Part shown: piece by piece, positions 17,710 through 25,444 of the stretch
Layout: the number at the start of each line of letters is the position of its first letter
How positions within the stretch are numbered: position 1 is the first letter of the stretch
Assembly (NCBI GenBank): GCA_035701265.1
Contig: DASSNU010000015.1
Location: 124,001 to 188,000, forward strand
DNA: 64,000 nucleotides
From: DASSNU01 sp035701265
GTDB lineage: Bacteria > Gemmatimonadota > Gemmatimonadetes > Gemmatimonadales > Gemmatimonadaceae
Direction of reading: 5' to 3'
Position numbers and translations under genes: made by a program
Notes under the pieces: generated by a model
What the model saw: the letters and a program-made list of their open reading frames with translations, nothing else
Databases searched by the model: none
Told to the model about the DNA's origin: nothing

Positions 17710-18327
17710 ATGTGGCGAGTCACCATCTCATCCAATGTGCTGATCGTCGCTGCGGCACTGACGGTCACCAGCGTGCGCGCCGGCGCGCAGGGCAATCAGA
17801 AGTCCCCCATGTCCACCGCCCAGAAGATCGAGAACGCACGGAGCGCCGGCCCCGCCGAGATCGCACGCAACGCCACGGTGCGCGACTGGCCCGCTCAAGA
17901 GGGAGGGGAGTTCCCGATCCTGCAGGAAGGCTCGAATGGATGGACCTGCCTTCCGGACGATCCGAGCTCCAAGGGGAATGATCCGATGTGTGTGGATCAT
18001 GTGTGGCAGCAGGCGCTCCTGGCCTCGTTCCAGGGACGGCAGCCGCAGATCGATCGCGTGGGGTACGCGTACATGCTCTCGAGCGATGCGGACGTGAGCA
18101 ACGTGAGCTTGGACGACACGGCAGCCACCGCGGACAATCAGTGGCATCACGTGGGACCGCACGTGATGATCATCTATCCCGATTCATCCATGCTGGCGGG
18201 GCTCCCCACCACGCCGAGCAGCGGGCCGTACGTGATGTTCGCCGGCACGCCGTTGGCGCACGTCATGTGGCCCACCGCGAGCGGCATGATGCACATGGGC
18301 ACGGAGAAGCCGTCGCATCATCCGTAG
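17710..18327 (+). CDS. Secreted protein of unknown function
   Basis: 205 aa from the ATG at 17710, preceded by GGGAGG. Signal peptide residues 1-26 (VTISSNVLIVAAALTVTSVRAGA then Q). The mature protein contains ARNATVRDWP, a segment with two cysteines (NGWTCLPDDP, NDPMCVDHVW), and a Met/His-rich tail (SGMMHMGTEKPSHHP). The cysteine pair may form a disulphide. I recognise the general pattern as a family of uncharacterised exported proteins but no known function. It is monocistronic and converges on the next minus-strand gene. Confidence 0.75.
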   Translation: MWRVTISSNVLIVAAALTVTSVRAGAQGNQKSPMSTAQKIENARSAGPAEIARNATVRDWPAQEGGEFPILQEGSNGWTCLPDDPSSKGNDPMCVDHVWQQALLASFQGRQPQIDRVGYAYMLSSDADVSNVSLDDTAATADNQWHHVGPHVMIIYPDSSMLAGLPTTPSSGPYVMFAGTPLAHVMWPTASGMMHMGTEKPSHHP

Positions 18328-18474
18328 CGAGGACGCATCGACGCGAGCGCGGGGCTCGTCGCCAGCATGGTGTGCGCGACGGGCCTCGTGTCGTGCGATG
18401 TAGGTCTTCCGCCCCGGGGTCCCCCCCCTACAGGGCACCGTTTCACGCAGCCAAATCGGCTGGCGTGAATCGCC

Positions 18475-18729
18475 TCACGATCCCTCCCGCGCGCGCGCGT
18501 TCCGCGGCGGGCGGATGAGCGGAGGAAGGGAGAGCAGCGCCCAGATCGCCTCGAGCGCGATGAATCCCCACCGCCCGTCGCGCACCGCGACCACCGTGAG
18601 CAGGCCGGACCCCACGAAGTTGAGCGCGTTGTAGAGCCGCTGCTCGCGTCCCATCCATCCGCGCTGGTAGGCGATGTACGCCGCCAGGATCATCACCGCG
18701 CCGACGACCGACAAGAGTTGATAGAGCAC
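18475..18729 (-). CDS. Small integral membrane protein (CBU_0592-like)
   Basis: 84 aa from the GTG at 18729, where a hydrophobic helix starts immediately (LYQLLSVVGAVMILAAYIAYQRG). Two further helices follow (LYNALNFVGSGLLTVVAV and WGFIALEAIWALLSLPPLI). The layout and the motif NFVGSGLLT match the small three-helix family typified by Coxiella CBU_0592. Function unknown. It is divergent from the 81 aa gene, whose start lies only 23 bp away, so the two promoters must overlap. Confidence 0.72.
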   Translation of the reverse strand: MLYQLLSVVGAVMILAAYIAYQRGWMGREQRLYNALNFVGSGLLTVVAVRDGRWGFIALEAIWALLSLPPLIRPPRNARAREGS

Positions 18730-18752
18730 CGGGCACCGCCGAGATTGAGGGC

Positions 18753-18998
18753 ATGAGTTGGGGACGGCTGTCGCTCGCGCTCGCATGGCGCGCACTGCGG
18801 AATCCGCCGCTCGCGGCGGACCTGGTGCGCGTCTGCTGGCGCTTTCGCCGCCGCCGTTGGTTCGCGCGCTTCCCGTTCTTGCCGATCCCCGCGCGCGATT
18901 ACGTGCGCTGGCGGATGCACACCGCCTACGGCCGCCACGATGCCGTCCCGCCGGTGGAAGATATCGTGCGCTACGCGCGATGGGCGGGACGCGAGTGA
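18753..18998 (+). CDS. Conserved small protein upstream of queG
   Basis: 81 aa, rich in Arg and Trp (CWRFRRRRWFARFPFLPIP, DYVRWRMHTAYGRHD). No membrane helix or known motif. Its stop overlaps the queG start (GTGA, 18995-18998), so it is translated together with queG. The ending VEDIVRYARWAGR and the codon use look like a real protein, and position suggests a link to tRNA modification, but no function can be assigned. Confidence 0.65.
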   Translation: MSWGRLSLALAWRALRNPPLAADLVRVCWRFRRRRWFARFPFLPIPARDYVRWRMHTAYGRHDAVPPVEDIVRYARWAGRE

Positions 18999-19954
18999 TC
19001 GACGCGGCCGTCGAGCCCCACGCGCTCACCCTCGAGCGTCGCATCGAAGCACAAGCGTACGGACTCGGCTTCGACCTGGTGGGGTTCGCGGAGTTGGGAC
19101 CGGCGGATACCGCCCGACATTTCGATGACTGGCTCGCGCGCGGCTACGCCGGCGAGATGCACTACATGGCGAGGTGGGCGGCGGAGCGTCACGACGCGCG
19201 CCGCCCGCACCCCGGCGCGCGGAGTGCCATCGTCGTCGCGATGAGCTACGGGGGACGCGAGCCGTCCGGCCCCGTGGCTCGCTACGCGCGCGGCGACGAT
19301 TACCACGACGTGATGCGCGACCGTCTCCGCGAGCTGCACCGATGGCTCGAAGACGAACTCGGCGCTCCGGTGAACGCGCGCCCGTACGTGGACACCGGTC
19401 CCCTCCTCGAGCGCGACCTCGCCCGCCGCGCCGGACTGGGGTGGTTCGGAAAGAACACGAATCTCATCAATCCGGAGATCGGCTCCTTCTTCTTCATCGG
19501 TGCGCTGGTGGTGGAGCTCGACCTCGCGCCCAGCGCACCCTTCGAGGCCGACCGGTGCGGGACGTGTACGCGGTGCATCGACGCGTGTCCAACCGATGCG
19601 TTCGTCGACGAGCGCGTGCTCGATGCCACGCGCTGCATCGCGTACCTCACCATCGAGCTACGAGGTGAGATCCCGAGCGAATTCCACGCGGCGATCGGCG
19701 AGCACCTCTACGGGTGCGACGTGTGCCAGGAGGTGTGCCCGTGGAACGTGAAGTTCTCGCGGGAGCTCGCGCCCGATTCCCCCTTCCGCGCGCGCGCTCT
19801 CATCGCGGGGAAAGACGCCCGCACCCTCGCGCGAGAGCTTCTCGCCATGAGCGAGGACGAATATCGCGTGGCGTTCCGGCGATCACCGATGAAGCGGGCG
19901 AAACTCGAAGGCCTCAAGCGCAATGCGTCAGTGGTACTCGGCAACACCACGTAG
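18995..19954 (+). CDS. queG: Epoxyqueuosine reductase QueG
   Basis: 319 aa, cobalamin-dependent reductase for the last step of queuosine formation on tRNA. The N-terminal catalytic part has GFDLVGFAELG and YVDTGPLLERDLARRAGLGW (the site of the conserved Asp). Two [4Fe-4S] clusters are bound by CGTCTRCIDACP (about 188-200) and CDVCQEVCPWN (about 242-252). The GTG at 18995 is taken as start because it overlaps the upstream stop; the in-frame ATG at 18980 is the alternative. The genuine copy is complete; a decayed piece of a second queG lies at 23326-23415. Confidence 0.94.
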   Translation: MIDAAVEPHALTLERRIEAQAYGLGFDLVGFAELGPADTARHFDDWLARGYAGEMHYMARWAAERHDARRPHPGARSAIVVAMSYGGREPSGPVARYARGDDYHDVMRDRLRELHRWLEDELGAPVNARPYVDTGPLLERDLARRAGLGWFGKNTNLINPEIGSFFFIGALVVELDLAPSAPFEADRCGTCTRCIDACPTDAFVDERVLDATRCIAYLTIELRGEIPSEFHAAIGEHLYGCDVCQEVCPWNVKFSRELAPDSPFRARALIAGKDARTLARELLAMSEDEYRVAFRRSPMKRAKLEGLKRNASVVLGNTT

Positions 19955-19974
19955 TGCAAGATGCGCCGGCGCTG

Positions 19975-22785
19975 TCACTCCTCGCGCAGCGCCTCCGTCG
20001 GTTCCACCGCGAGGCCGCGCCGCGCGGGGCCGATCGCGGCCAGCAGCCCGACGGCCATCATGATCGCCGCGACGATGGGGATGACGGCGAAGGCTCCCCG
20101 CAGTCCCACGGTGTCCGCGGACAGATGGCCCATGAGCATGCCGCCGGTGGCCCGATCGAGCGCGAGCGCCACGATCAGCCCGACCGCGATGCCCGCTCCG
20201 AGTTGGGTGCTCGCACGCTTGAAGACGCTGCTCACGATGCGCCGGGAATCAGCGCCGAGCGCAATGCGAATGCCGATCTCGCGCCGCCGCTGCGCGACGG
20301 TGAACGAGAGCATGGCGTAGATGCCGGCAGCGGAGAGAAGCAGCACGCTCAGCGTCGCGAACGCCAGGGCGAGCGCGAACGTGCGGAGCTCGCGCGCACC
20401 GCTTCTCAAAACCTCCGCATCGGTCCGCACGTCGTGCAATTGGAAACCCGGATCCGTGGCCGCCACCATGTCGCGCAGCCTCTGCGTGAAGGCCGGCGTC
20501 AGCCCGTTCCGAACACGCAACCTGAGCAGGATCGATGTCGCCTGAGCGTCGTCGCGCCCCAGCCCGCTGGGCGCCGCGGCGCGGTACACGTTCGGGAGCG
20601 CGATGTCGTCGGGGTCCGTCGTGGTCGATGGAGGGTCGGCGACGACGCCCACGATCTCCAGCCATGGCGCGGGGGCCTCGTCGTTCCCCGCGCGGACACG
20701 GCGCGGCTCGACGCTGCGGATGCGCCGGCCGAGGACGTTGCCCCCCGGGATGCGCGCGGCGAACGCGGTGTCCACGATGACGGCCGTCGATCCCGCGACC
20801 GTATCGGCATCGACGAACCCGCGACCGGCCACAACGGGAGCATCGAACAACCGGAAGAAGCCGACGGTTGCCAGGGAATGCGTCGCGCGCACCGTGGCCT
20901 TCTCACCACCCGCGCCGCCCGCTGCGTTCCTGCCGGCCTGAACTCCCTCGATCTCGAACCGCCTCTGCAGCTCTCCCCCCGGAAAGTCACTCACGAACGC
21001 CGCGTCCACGCCGGGCTCCGAGCCGAGGCGCTTGAGCAGTACGTCGGCCCGGCTCGCGAAGTGCGCCTCGAATCGACGCTGGTACGCGGCAGCCTCCGCG
21101 CTGTCCGCGCGGGGCGGCGCCTCATCCCGATCGAGAGCTATGCGTGCGCGCAGGAACTCCCCGGCCGGGTACGCTGAATCGCGTATGCTCGTGCGCAGGA
21201 GCGCGCTCGCGTAGTGCACCGACACGGGGAGGACCGCGACGGTGATCGCGACCTGTCCGATGATCAGCGCGGTCCACGTGCGCCCGAGCTTCATCGCCGA
21301 ACCGCGCGCCGCGAACTGCTGCAGATTGCCGTACGCGCGCCGCCCCGTCGCCTTGAGCGCAGGCGCCACCCCCACCACCGTCCCGCCGAGGAGGGCCAGG
21401 CCGGCGACGTAGACGATCATTCCGGGAGACAGCCCGAGGTGGAACCAGAATGGCAGCCCCGGGCCCTTCTGCATCAACAGTTGATCTATCCAGCCGAGCG
21501 CGAGCCCGGCGAGCGACAACCCGACCGCCGCTGCGGCCGCGGAGAGAACGAGCGCCTCGACGAACAGTTGCGTGATCACGCGCGCACGGCTCGCGCCGAG
21601 CGCCGTGCGCACGGCGATCTCGGCCGTGCGCGCCGCCGTCCGAGCATACACCAGTGCGGCCACGTTCGCGGCGATCACCACGAGCAGCAGACTGGCGCCC
21701 AGCTGGATCATGTACAGGAGCCACGTCAACTCCGGGCCGGACGCCGTGGGTTCCGCCGTACGCGCGAACGGCACGATCGTCGGCCGGCGGTACTCATGCG
21801 TCTCGGGGTACTCCGCGGCCATGCGACGCCCGATCGCCGCCACCTGCGCCCGCGCCTGCTCGAACGTCACACCGTCAGCGAGGCGGCCGAACACCTGGAT
21901 CGGAGGTCCCGCACCAATCGGGTAGTCCGACGCATCCAGCCGGAGCGGGATCCAGAAGCCGTGGTTCCGTGGGAAGCGGAAGTCGTCGGGCATTACACCC
22001 ACCACGGTGTGCACCGTTCCGCCCAGTCGCACGGTCCGGCCGATGACGTTCGGGTCGCCGCCGAAGTAGCGTCGCCACTCGCGCTCCCCGATGACGAGCA
22101 CCGGCGCCCCGCCCATGCGCTCGTCGTCGTCCACGAGCGGTCGCCCCTTGAGCGGCCGCACGCGTCCCACGCGGAATCCCGCTGCGGACATCTCGGCGAC
22201 GGCGACGACGTCGGTCACGCCATCATCCCCGCCGCCTTCGACGATCAGGTTGCGGTCGCTCAGCCGGAACGCACCGAGATCGCGAACCGTCGTGAGCGCG
22301 GTGCGCCAGACGACGAAGTCGTGGAGTACGCGTTGGTCGACGTCGCCGGGTGCATCGGCGCGGTCGGTCTGTACCGCGATGATCCGATCGCCCCCGTCGA
22401 GCGGCAATGCCGGGTCGAGCATCGCGGCGGCCCAGCCAAAGACGAGCGCGCCGACGGCGATCGCCGCCGCCATTCCGAGCACCGACACGAGCGACAGGCC
22501 CGGGTATTTCGCGGCCATGCGGACGCCGAGCTTGAAGTCCAACGACAGCCCGCCGAGCCAGGCGAGTCCGCGGCCGTCGCGCAGCTCCTCCTTGTAACGC
22601 TCCACGCCGCCGAACGCCACCAGCGCGCGGCGCCGCGCTTCCTGGAGGTCGAGTCCTTCCTCGCGGACGAGACGCTCGCTCTCGAGGTCGATGTGGAGTC
22701 CGATCTCCTGGTCCATCCGCGCCTCCGCGGAGCGACGCGCGAGAAGCAGGCGGAGGTGGGTGCGCACAGCGTGGAGCAAACGCAT
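19975..22785 (-). CDS. FtsX-type ABC permease of the ADOP family
   Basis: 936 aa, double-length MacB/FtsX permease without an ATPase partner. Residues 1-75 form the ADOP cytoplasmic N-domain (ARMDQEIGLHIDLESERL, EARRRALVAFGGVERYKEELR). The first membrane helix is near 95-115; a MacB-type periplasmic domain follows (VVGVMPDDFRFPRNHGFWIPL), then FtsX helices at about 365-470 and again at about 805-920 (AGIYAMLSFTVAQRRREIGIRIALGA). Such genes nearly always sit beside a PadR regulator, as here (31 bp downstream of it in the same orientation). They are abundant in Acidobacteriota and Gemmatimonadota; the exported substrate is unknown. Confidence 0.92.
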   Translation of the reverse strand: MRLLHAVRTHLRLLLARRSAEARMDQEIGLHIDLESERLVREEGLDLQEARRRALVAFGGVERYKEELRDGRGLAWLGGLSLDFKLGVRMAAKYPGLSLVSVLGMAAAIAVGALVFGWAAAMLDPALPLDGGDRIIAVQTDRADAPGDVDQRVLHDFVVWRTALTTVRDLGAFRLSDRNLIVEGGGDDGVTDVVAVAEMSAAGFRVGRVRPLKGRPLVDDDERMGGAPVLVIGEREWRRYFGGDPNVIGRTVRLGGTVHTVVGVMPDDFRFPRNHGFWIPLRLDASDYPIGAGPPIQVFGRLADGVTFEQARAQVAAIGRRMAAEYPETHEYRRPTIVPFARTAEPTASGPELTWLLYMIQLGASLLLVVIAANVAALVYARTAARTAEIAVRTALGASRARVITQLFVEALVLSAAAAAVGLSLAGLALGWIDQLLMQKGPGLPFWFHLGLSPGMIVYVAGLALLGGTVVGVAPALKATGRRAYGNLQQFAARGSAMKLGRTWTALIIGQVAITVAVLPVSVHYASALLRTSIRDSAYPAGEFLRARIALDRDEAPPRADSAEAAAYQRRFEAHFASRADVLLKRLGSEPGVDAAFVSDFPGGELQRRFEIEGVQAGRNAAGGAGGEKATVRATHSLATVGFFRLFDAPVVAGRGFVDADTVAGSTAVIVDTAFAARIPGGNVLGRRIRSVEPRRVRAGNDEAPAPWLEIVGVVADPPSTTTDPDDIALPNVYRAAAPSGLGRDDAQATSILLRLRVRNGLTPAFTQRLRDMVAATDPGFQLHDVRTDAEVLRSGARELRTFALALAFATLSVLLLSAAGIYAMLSFTVAQRRREIGIRIALGADSRRIVSSVFKRASTQLGAGIAVGLIVALALDRATGGMLMGHLSADTVGLRGAFAVIPIVAAIMMAVGLLAAIGPARRGLAVEPTEALREE

Positions 22786-22816
22786 GGCCGGTTTCAGTGC
22801 GGATGCAGGACGGCGA

Positions 22817-23152
22817 TCAGGAGGTGCGCAGGACGGTCTCGAGCCCCGCCGCGAAGCGGCGCCAGCTCTCGAGCTCCGTGCCGAGCGCGCGGCGCCCGGC
22901 GGCCGTCAGGCGGTAGTAGCGCGCGCGCCGGTTGTTGTCCGTCGTACCCCACTCGCTCGTGATGAGCCCGTCCTTCTCCAGCCGCTGGAGTGCCGGATAG
23001 AGCGAGCCCTGGTTCACCTCGAGCGTCCCCTTGGAGAGTTGCTGCACGCGCTGGCTGATGCCCCAGCCGTGCATCGGGGCGAGGGACAGCGTCTTGAGGA
23101 CCAGCAAGTCGAGCGAGCCGCGGAGGGCGTCCGTCTGTTGGCGTGGTGGCAC
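22817..23152 (-). CDS. PadR-family transcriptional regulator
   Basis: 111 aa from a GTG at 23152 with GGAG six bases upstream. The winged helix-turn-helix is standard: LRGSLDLLVLKTLSLAPMHGWGI, GSLYPALQRLEKDGLI, and wing RRARYYRLTAAGRRAL. Almost no C-terminal dimer domain beyond one helix, typical of the short PadR subfamily linked to ADOP permeases. It likely represses itself and the permease downstream. A perfect 16 bp palindrome 25 bp upstream of its start (23177-23192) is a strong operator candidate. Confidence 0.93.
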   Translation of the reverse strand: MPPRQQTDALRGSLDLLVLKTLSLAPMHGWGISQRVQQLSKGTLEVNQGSLYPALQRLEKDGLITSEWGTTDNNRRARYYRLTAAGRRALGTELESWRRFAAGLETVLRTS

Positions 23153-23176
23153 CTGGAGCTCCGGCAGTGCAGGGTT

Positions 23177-23192
23177 CTATAGACGTCTATAG
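23177..23192. promoter_or_regulatory. Perfect palindrome, probable PadR operator
   Basis: CTATAGACGTCTATAG reads the same on both strands and lies 25-40 bp before the padR start codon. It contains two TATAGA sequences on the minus strand that could serve as -10 elements, so bound PadR would block the promoter. Assignment to PadR is by position. Confidence 0.65.
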
Positions 23193-23325
23193 GAAGCTGT
23201 GTGCTGCTCCTCTAGATGTCAAGAGGAAAAGGGTGACCGCAACGCCAGGAGCGACGCCTCCGGCTTCCGAAGTGCGCCTGCCGGTGCCAAGCGGAATCAC
23301 AAGATGGTTATACGGTAATTCTCCC

Positions 23326-23415
23326 AGGAGGCTGCCCGTGGAACGTGAAGTTCGCGCGGGAGTTCACGCCGGATTCCCCCTTCCCCGCGCGGGAGATCAT
23401 CGCGGAGAAGGACAG
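23326..23415 (+). pseudogene. Relic of a second queG (3' part only)
   Basis: Translation in the frame of TGC CCG TGG gives CPWNVKFAREFTPDSPF then PAREIIAEKD, closely matching QueG CPWNVKFSRELAPDSPF then RARALIAGKD. The match starts near CCAGGAGG, which is the codons for QE in queG, but one base is missing next to it, and the similarity ends about 90 bp later. There is no start and no cluster-binding cysteines beyond the last. Differences from the intact queG at 18995 are spread along the stretch, so this is a diverged copy rather than a fresh duplication. It sits on the far side of the ADOP/PadR pair from the intact gene. Confidence 0.7.
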
Positions 23416-23462
23416 GAGTACCGCGACTACAAGGCCACGGTTCGACGCTGGCTGTGACCTGG

Positions 23463-24443
23463 TCAGGCGCAGCAGTTCTCGTCGCACCCGCAGGCGCGCG
23501 TCGTGTCCTTCGCGTTGTCGCGGGAGGCGATTCGCCGGAGCGGCCGCGCCTCGCTCGCGGCGACACCCGGCTTCGTCGCACGTACGAAGCCGCTCATGAT
23601 CTTCCCTTCGACCTGATCGGCGAGCGACTCGTCGAGCCCCGTTCCCTGAAGCAGAGCAGCTACATCTTCACGCGTGTAGATGCGCGTCGGCTCGATGCGC
23701 GGATTCTCGAAGCCGACGTCCTTCAGGAGCCCGATGAACTCGCCCTCCTCGAGCGCGCCCGCCACGCAGCCGGTCCACAGCGCCATGTTCTCCTTCACCG
23801 CATCCGGCAGCCCTGCGCGCGTCATGATGTCGCTCACCGCAAAGCGGCCGCCCGGCTTGAGCACTCGGAAGGCTTCCTTCAGCACCTGCCGCTTGTCCCC
23901 CGAGAGATTGATCACACAGTTCGAGATGATCACGTCCACCGTATTCGACGGGAGCGGGATCGCCTCGATGTGCCCCTTCAGAAACTCCACGTTCGTGACG
24001 CCGGCTTTCGCCGCGTTCTCCCGCGCGAGCGCGAGCATCTCGTCGGTCATGTCGAGTCCATACGCCTTCCCTGCCGGGCCGACGCGCCTGGCCGAGAGCA
24101 GCACGTCGATGCCGCCACCGGAGCCGAGATCGAGCACCGTCTCCCCCTCGCGCAGCTCGGCCAGCGCGGTGGGGTTTCCGCAGCCGAGCGAGGCGAGCAG
24201 CGCTTCGGTAGGAAGGCTTCCGGTCTCGCCTGCATCGTAGAGGTTGGAGGAAATCGGGTCGCACGATGCGCTCGTCGCGCCGCAGCAGCCGCTCGATCCA
24301 TCAGTGGTGCCGCAGCCGCAGTCGGCCGCGGATCCGTCGGCGACGCGCTGTGCCGCTGCGCCGTAGCGCGCCTGCACGGTCGCACGGATCTCTTCGAGCC
24401 TGGCGGGCACCGTCGTGGTGTTCTCTCTCGTTTCGGAAGTCAT
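23463..24443 (-). CDS. arsM: Arsenite S-adenosylmethyltransferase ArsM
   Basis: 326 aa from the ATG at 24443 (GAGG five bases upstream). SAM-binding motif LDLGSGGGIDVLLSARRVG near residue 110; conserved cysteines in ISNCVINLSGDK (about 180) and LWTGCVAGALEEGEF (about 235) plus an N-terminal cysteine in the CGCGTTDGSSGCCG segment (about 42-55), as in ArsM proteins that bind As(III). The C-terminus ends in a further Cys cluster (ACGCDENCCA). The enzyme methylates arsenite to volatile or less toxic species. It follows arsR by 57 bp in the same operon. Confidence 0.94.
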   Translation of the reverse strand: MTSETRENTTTVPARLEEIRATVQARYGAAAQRVADGSAADCGCGTTDGSSGCCGATSASCDPISSNLYDAGETGSLPTEALLASLGCGNPTALAELREGETVLDLGSGGGIDVLLSARRVGPAGKAYGLDMTDEMLALARENAAKAGVTNVEFLKGHIEAIPLPSNTVDVIISNCVINLSGDKRQVLKEAFRVLKPGGRFAVSDIMTRAGLPDAVKENMALWTGCVAGALEEGEFIGLLKDVGFENPRIEPTRIYTREDVAALLQGTGLDESLADQVEGKIMSGFVRATKPGVAASEARPLRRIASRDNAKDTTRACGCDENCCA

Positions 24444-24458
24444 CGTCGCCTCACTGTC

Positions 24459-24480
24459 ATCAATAGAACTTGATATATCA
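24459..24480. promoter_or_regulatory. AT-rich inverted repeats between arsR and arsM
   Basis: ATCAA-N6-TTGAT at 24459-24474 runs into the palindrome TGATATATCA at 24471-24480. It stands out in this GC-rich region. TTGAT also occurs in the arsR promoter region. It could be a second ArsR-binding site controlling arsM; assignment is by context. Confidence 0.45.
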
Positions 24481-24499
24481 GACAGAAAAAAAGACGTGG

Positions 24500-24838
24500 T
24501 CAGCCACAGCATTCCCCGCGTCGCAGCAGCCGGAGCGCGCGCTTCTTCGGCTGCATGGCCAGGGAGAGATCGTGCACTTCGGCCAGCGCTTCGGGGACGA
24601 TGCTGTAGTACGACCAGCGCCCCTCCCTGCGATCCGAGACCAGTCCCGCCGCCTTGAGCACACCGAGATGGAAGGACAGCCGCGACTGTGCGGCGTCGAG
24701 CTCGTCCTGGAGCTCGCACACGCACCGCTCCCCGTCGCGGAGCATCTCGAGAATCGAGAGACGCGTCTCGTCGGACAGCGCGTGGAAGAGCGCCACGGCG
24801 CGGTCGAGGTCGAAGCTCGTGCGGGCCGTTGTCGTCAC
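24500..24838 (-). CDS. arsR: ArsR-family arsenic-responsive repressor
   Basis: 112 aa if started at the GTG at 24838. Winged helix-turn-helix: ALFHALSDETRLSILEMLRDG, then the As(III)-binding ERCVCELQDEL motif (Cys-Val-Cys) and recognition helix QSRLSFHLGVLKAAGLV; wing RREGRWSYYSI. The C-terminus has a Cys pair (RRGECCG). The in-frame ATG at 24853 is usually preferred by gene finders, but a near-perfect -10 box overlaps that ATG, so transcription should begin at the GTG and the message would have no leader. It represses the arsR-arsM operon until As(III) binds. Confidence 0.9.
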   Translation of the reverse strand: MTTTARTSFDLDRAVALFHALSDETRLSILEMLRDGERCVCELQDELDAAQSRLSFHLGVLKAAGLVSDRREGRWSYYSIVPEALAEVHDLSLAMQPKKRALRLLRRGECCG

Positions 24839-24874
24839 GGGAGTATTATACATCAAAAAATATTGTTGCGTCAA
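24836..24874 (-). promoter_or_regulatory. Promoter of arsR-arsM, predicted leaderless start
   Basis: On the minus strand TTGACG (24874-24869), an 18 bp spacer and TATAAT (24850-24845) make a near-consensus housekeeping promoter. Seven bases after the -10 box is the first base of the GTG at 24838, so the predicted +1 equals the start codon. The A/T-rich spacer (ATATTTTTTGAT) is a likely ArsR contact. Confidence 0.75.
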
Positions 24875-25017
24875 TGGCTGTCCGGCTCTCCGGCTCATAC
24901 GCGCCCGCGCGGGGTCGCGTAATCTCAGCGACGACACCGGGTCCGGCTCGCCGCGCCGAACTCGAAGCGGCGCGTATAGTCGGCTGAACGCCGAACCCAC
25001 CTTCCCCGCTGCGCCCC

Positions 25018-25383
25018 CTACTCCCCCTCCCCCGGCGCGATCACCGTCAACAGGAAGAACCCCCCGCTCTTCGACCGCACCGAGTGCGTCACGCCCGCGT
25101 CGAGCGCCAGGAGATCGCCGGCGGCCAGCGGCCATCGCCGGCCCTCGGCCTCGAACGCGATGTCCCCCTCGAGCACCTGCACCGTGATCGGTCCGTCGGC
25201 GCGGTGCTCGTGCATCTCGCCGCCGCCGTGCAGCCCGATGAGCGTCACGCGGAGCGGACCGTTCTTGATGAGCGTGCGCGCACTGCGCGTGCGGTCCGCG
25301 GCAAGCTCCTCCCGCACGCGTGCCTGCTCCTCCGCGAGAGAGAGCTGCAGCGCACGGCCGCTGATCTGATGTTGAACGGACAT
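25018..25383 (-). CDS. Small cupin-domain protein
   Basis: 121 aa from the ATG at 25383, with AGGAGGGGAG directly upstream. Single cupin barrel with GGGEMHEHRADGPITVQVLEG (metal-ligand motif 1, His-x-His present as HEH) and AGDLLALDAGVTHSVRS (motif 2, last His). The fold may bind a metal and a small ligand; members of this single-domain class are often sensors or quercetinase-like. It is divergent from trpS with 61 bp between. Function unassigned. Confidence 0.8.
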   Translation of the reverse strand: MSVQHQISGRALQLSLAEEQARVREELAADRTRSARTLIKNGPLRVTLIGLHGGGEMHEHRADGPITVQVLEGDIAFEAEGRRWPLAAGDLLALDAGVTHSVRSKSGGFFLLTVIAPGEGE

Positions 25384-25444
25384 CTCCCCTCCTGGCGCAT
25401 GTGAACGTGTCGCGGTCCGCTCGTCGGCGGAGTTATCATGCAAC

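Noticed and set aside
23217..23222. TTGACA (minus strand) upstream of padR as a -35 box
   Set aside because: The nearest -10-like TATAGA is 25 bp away, too far for a standard promoter.
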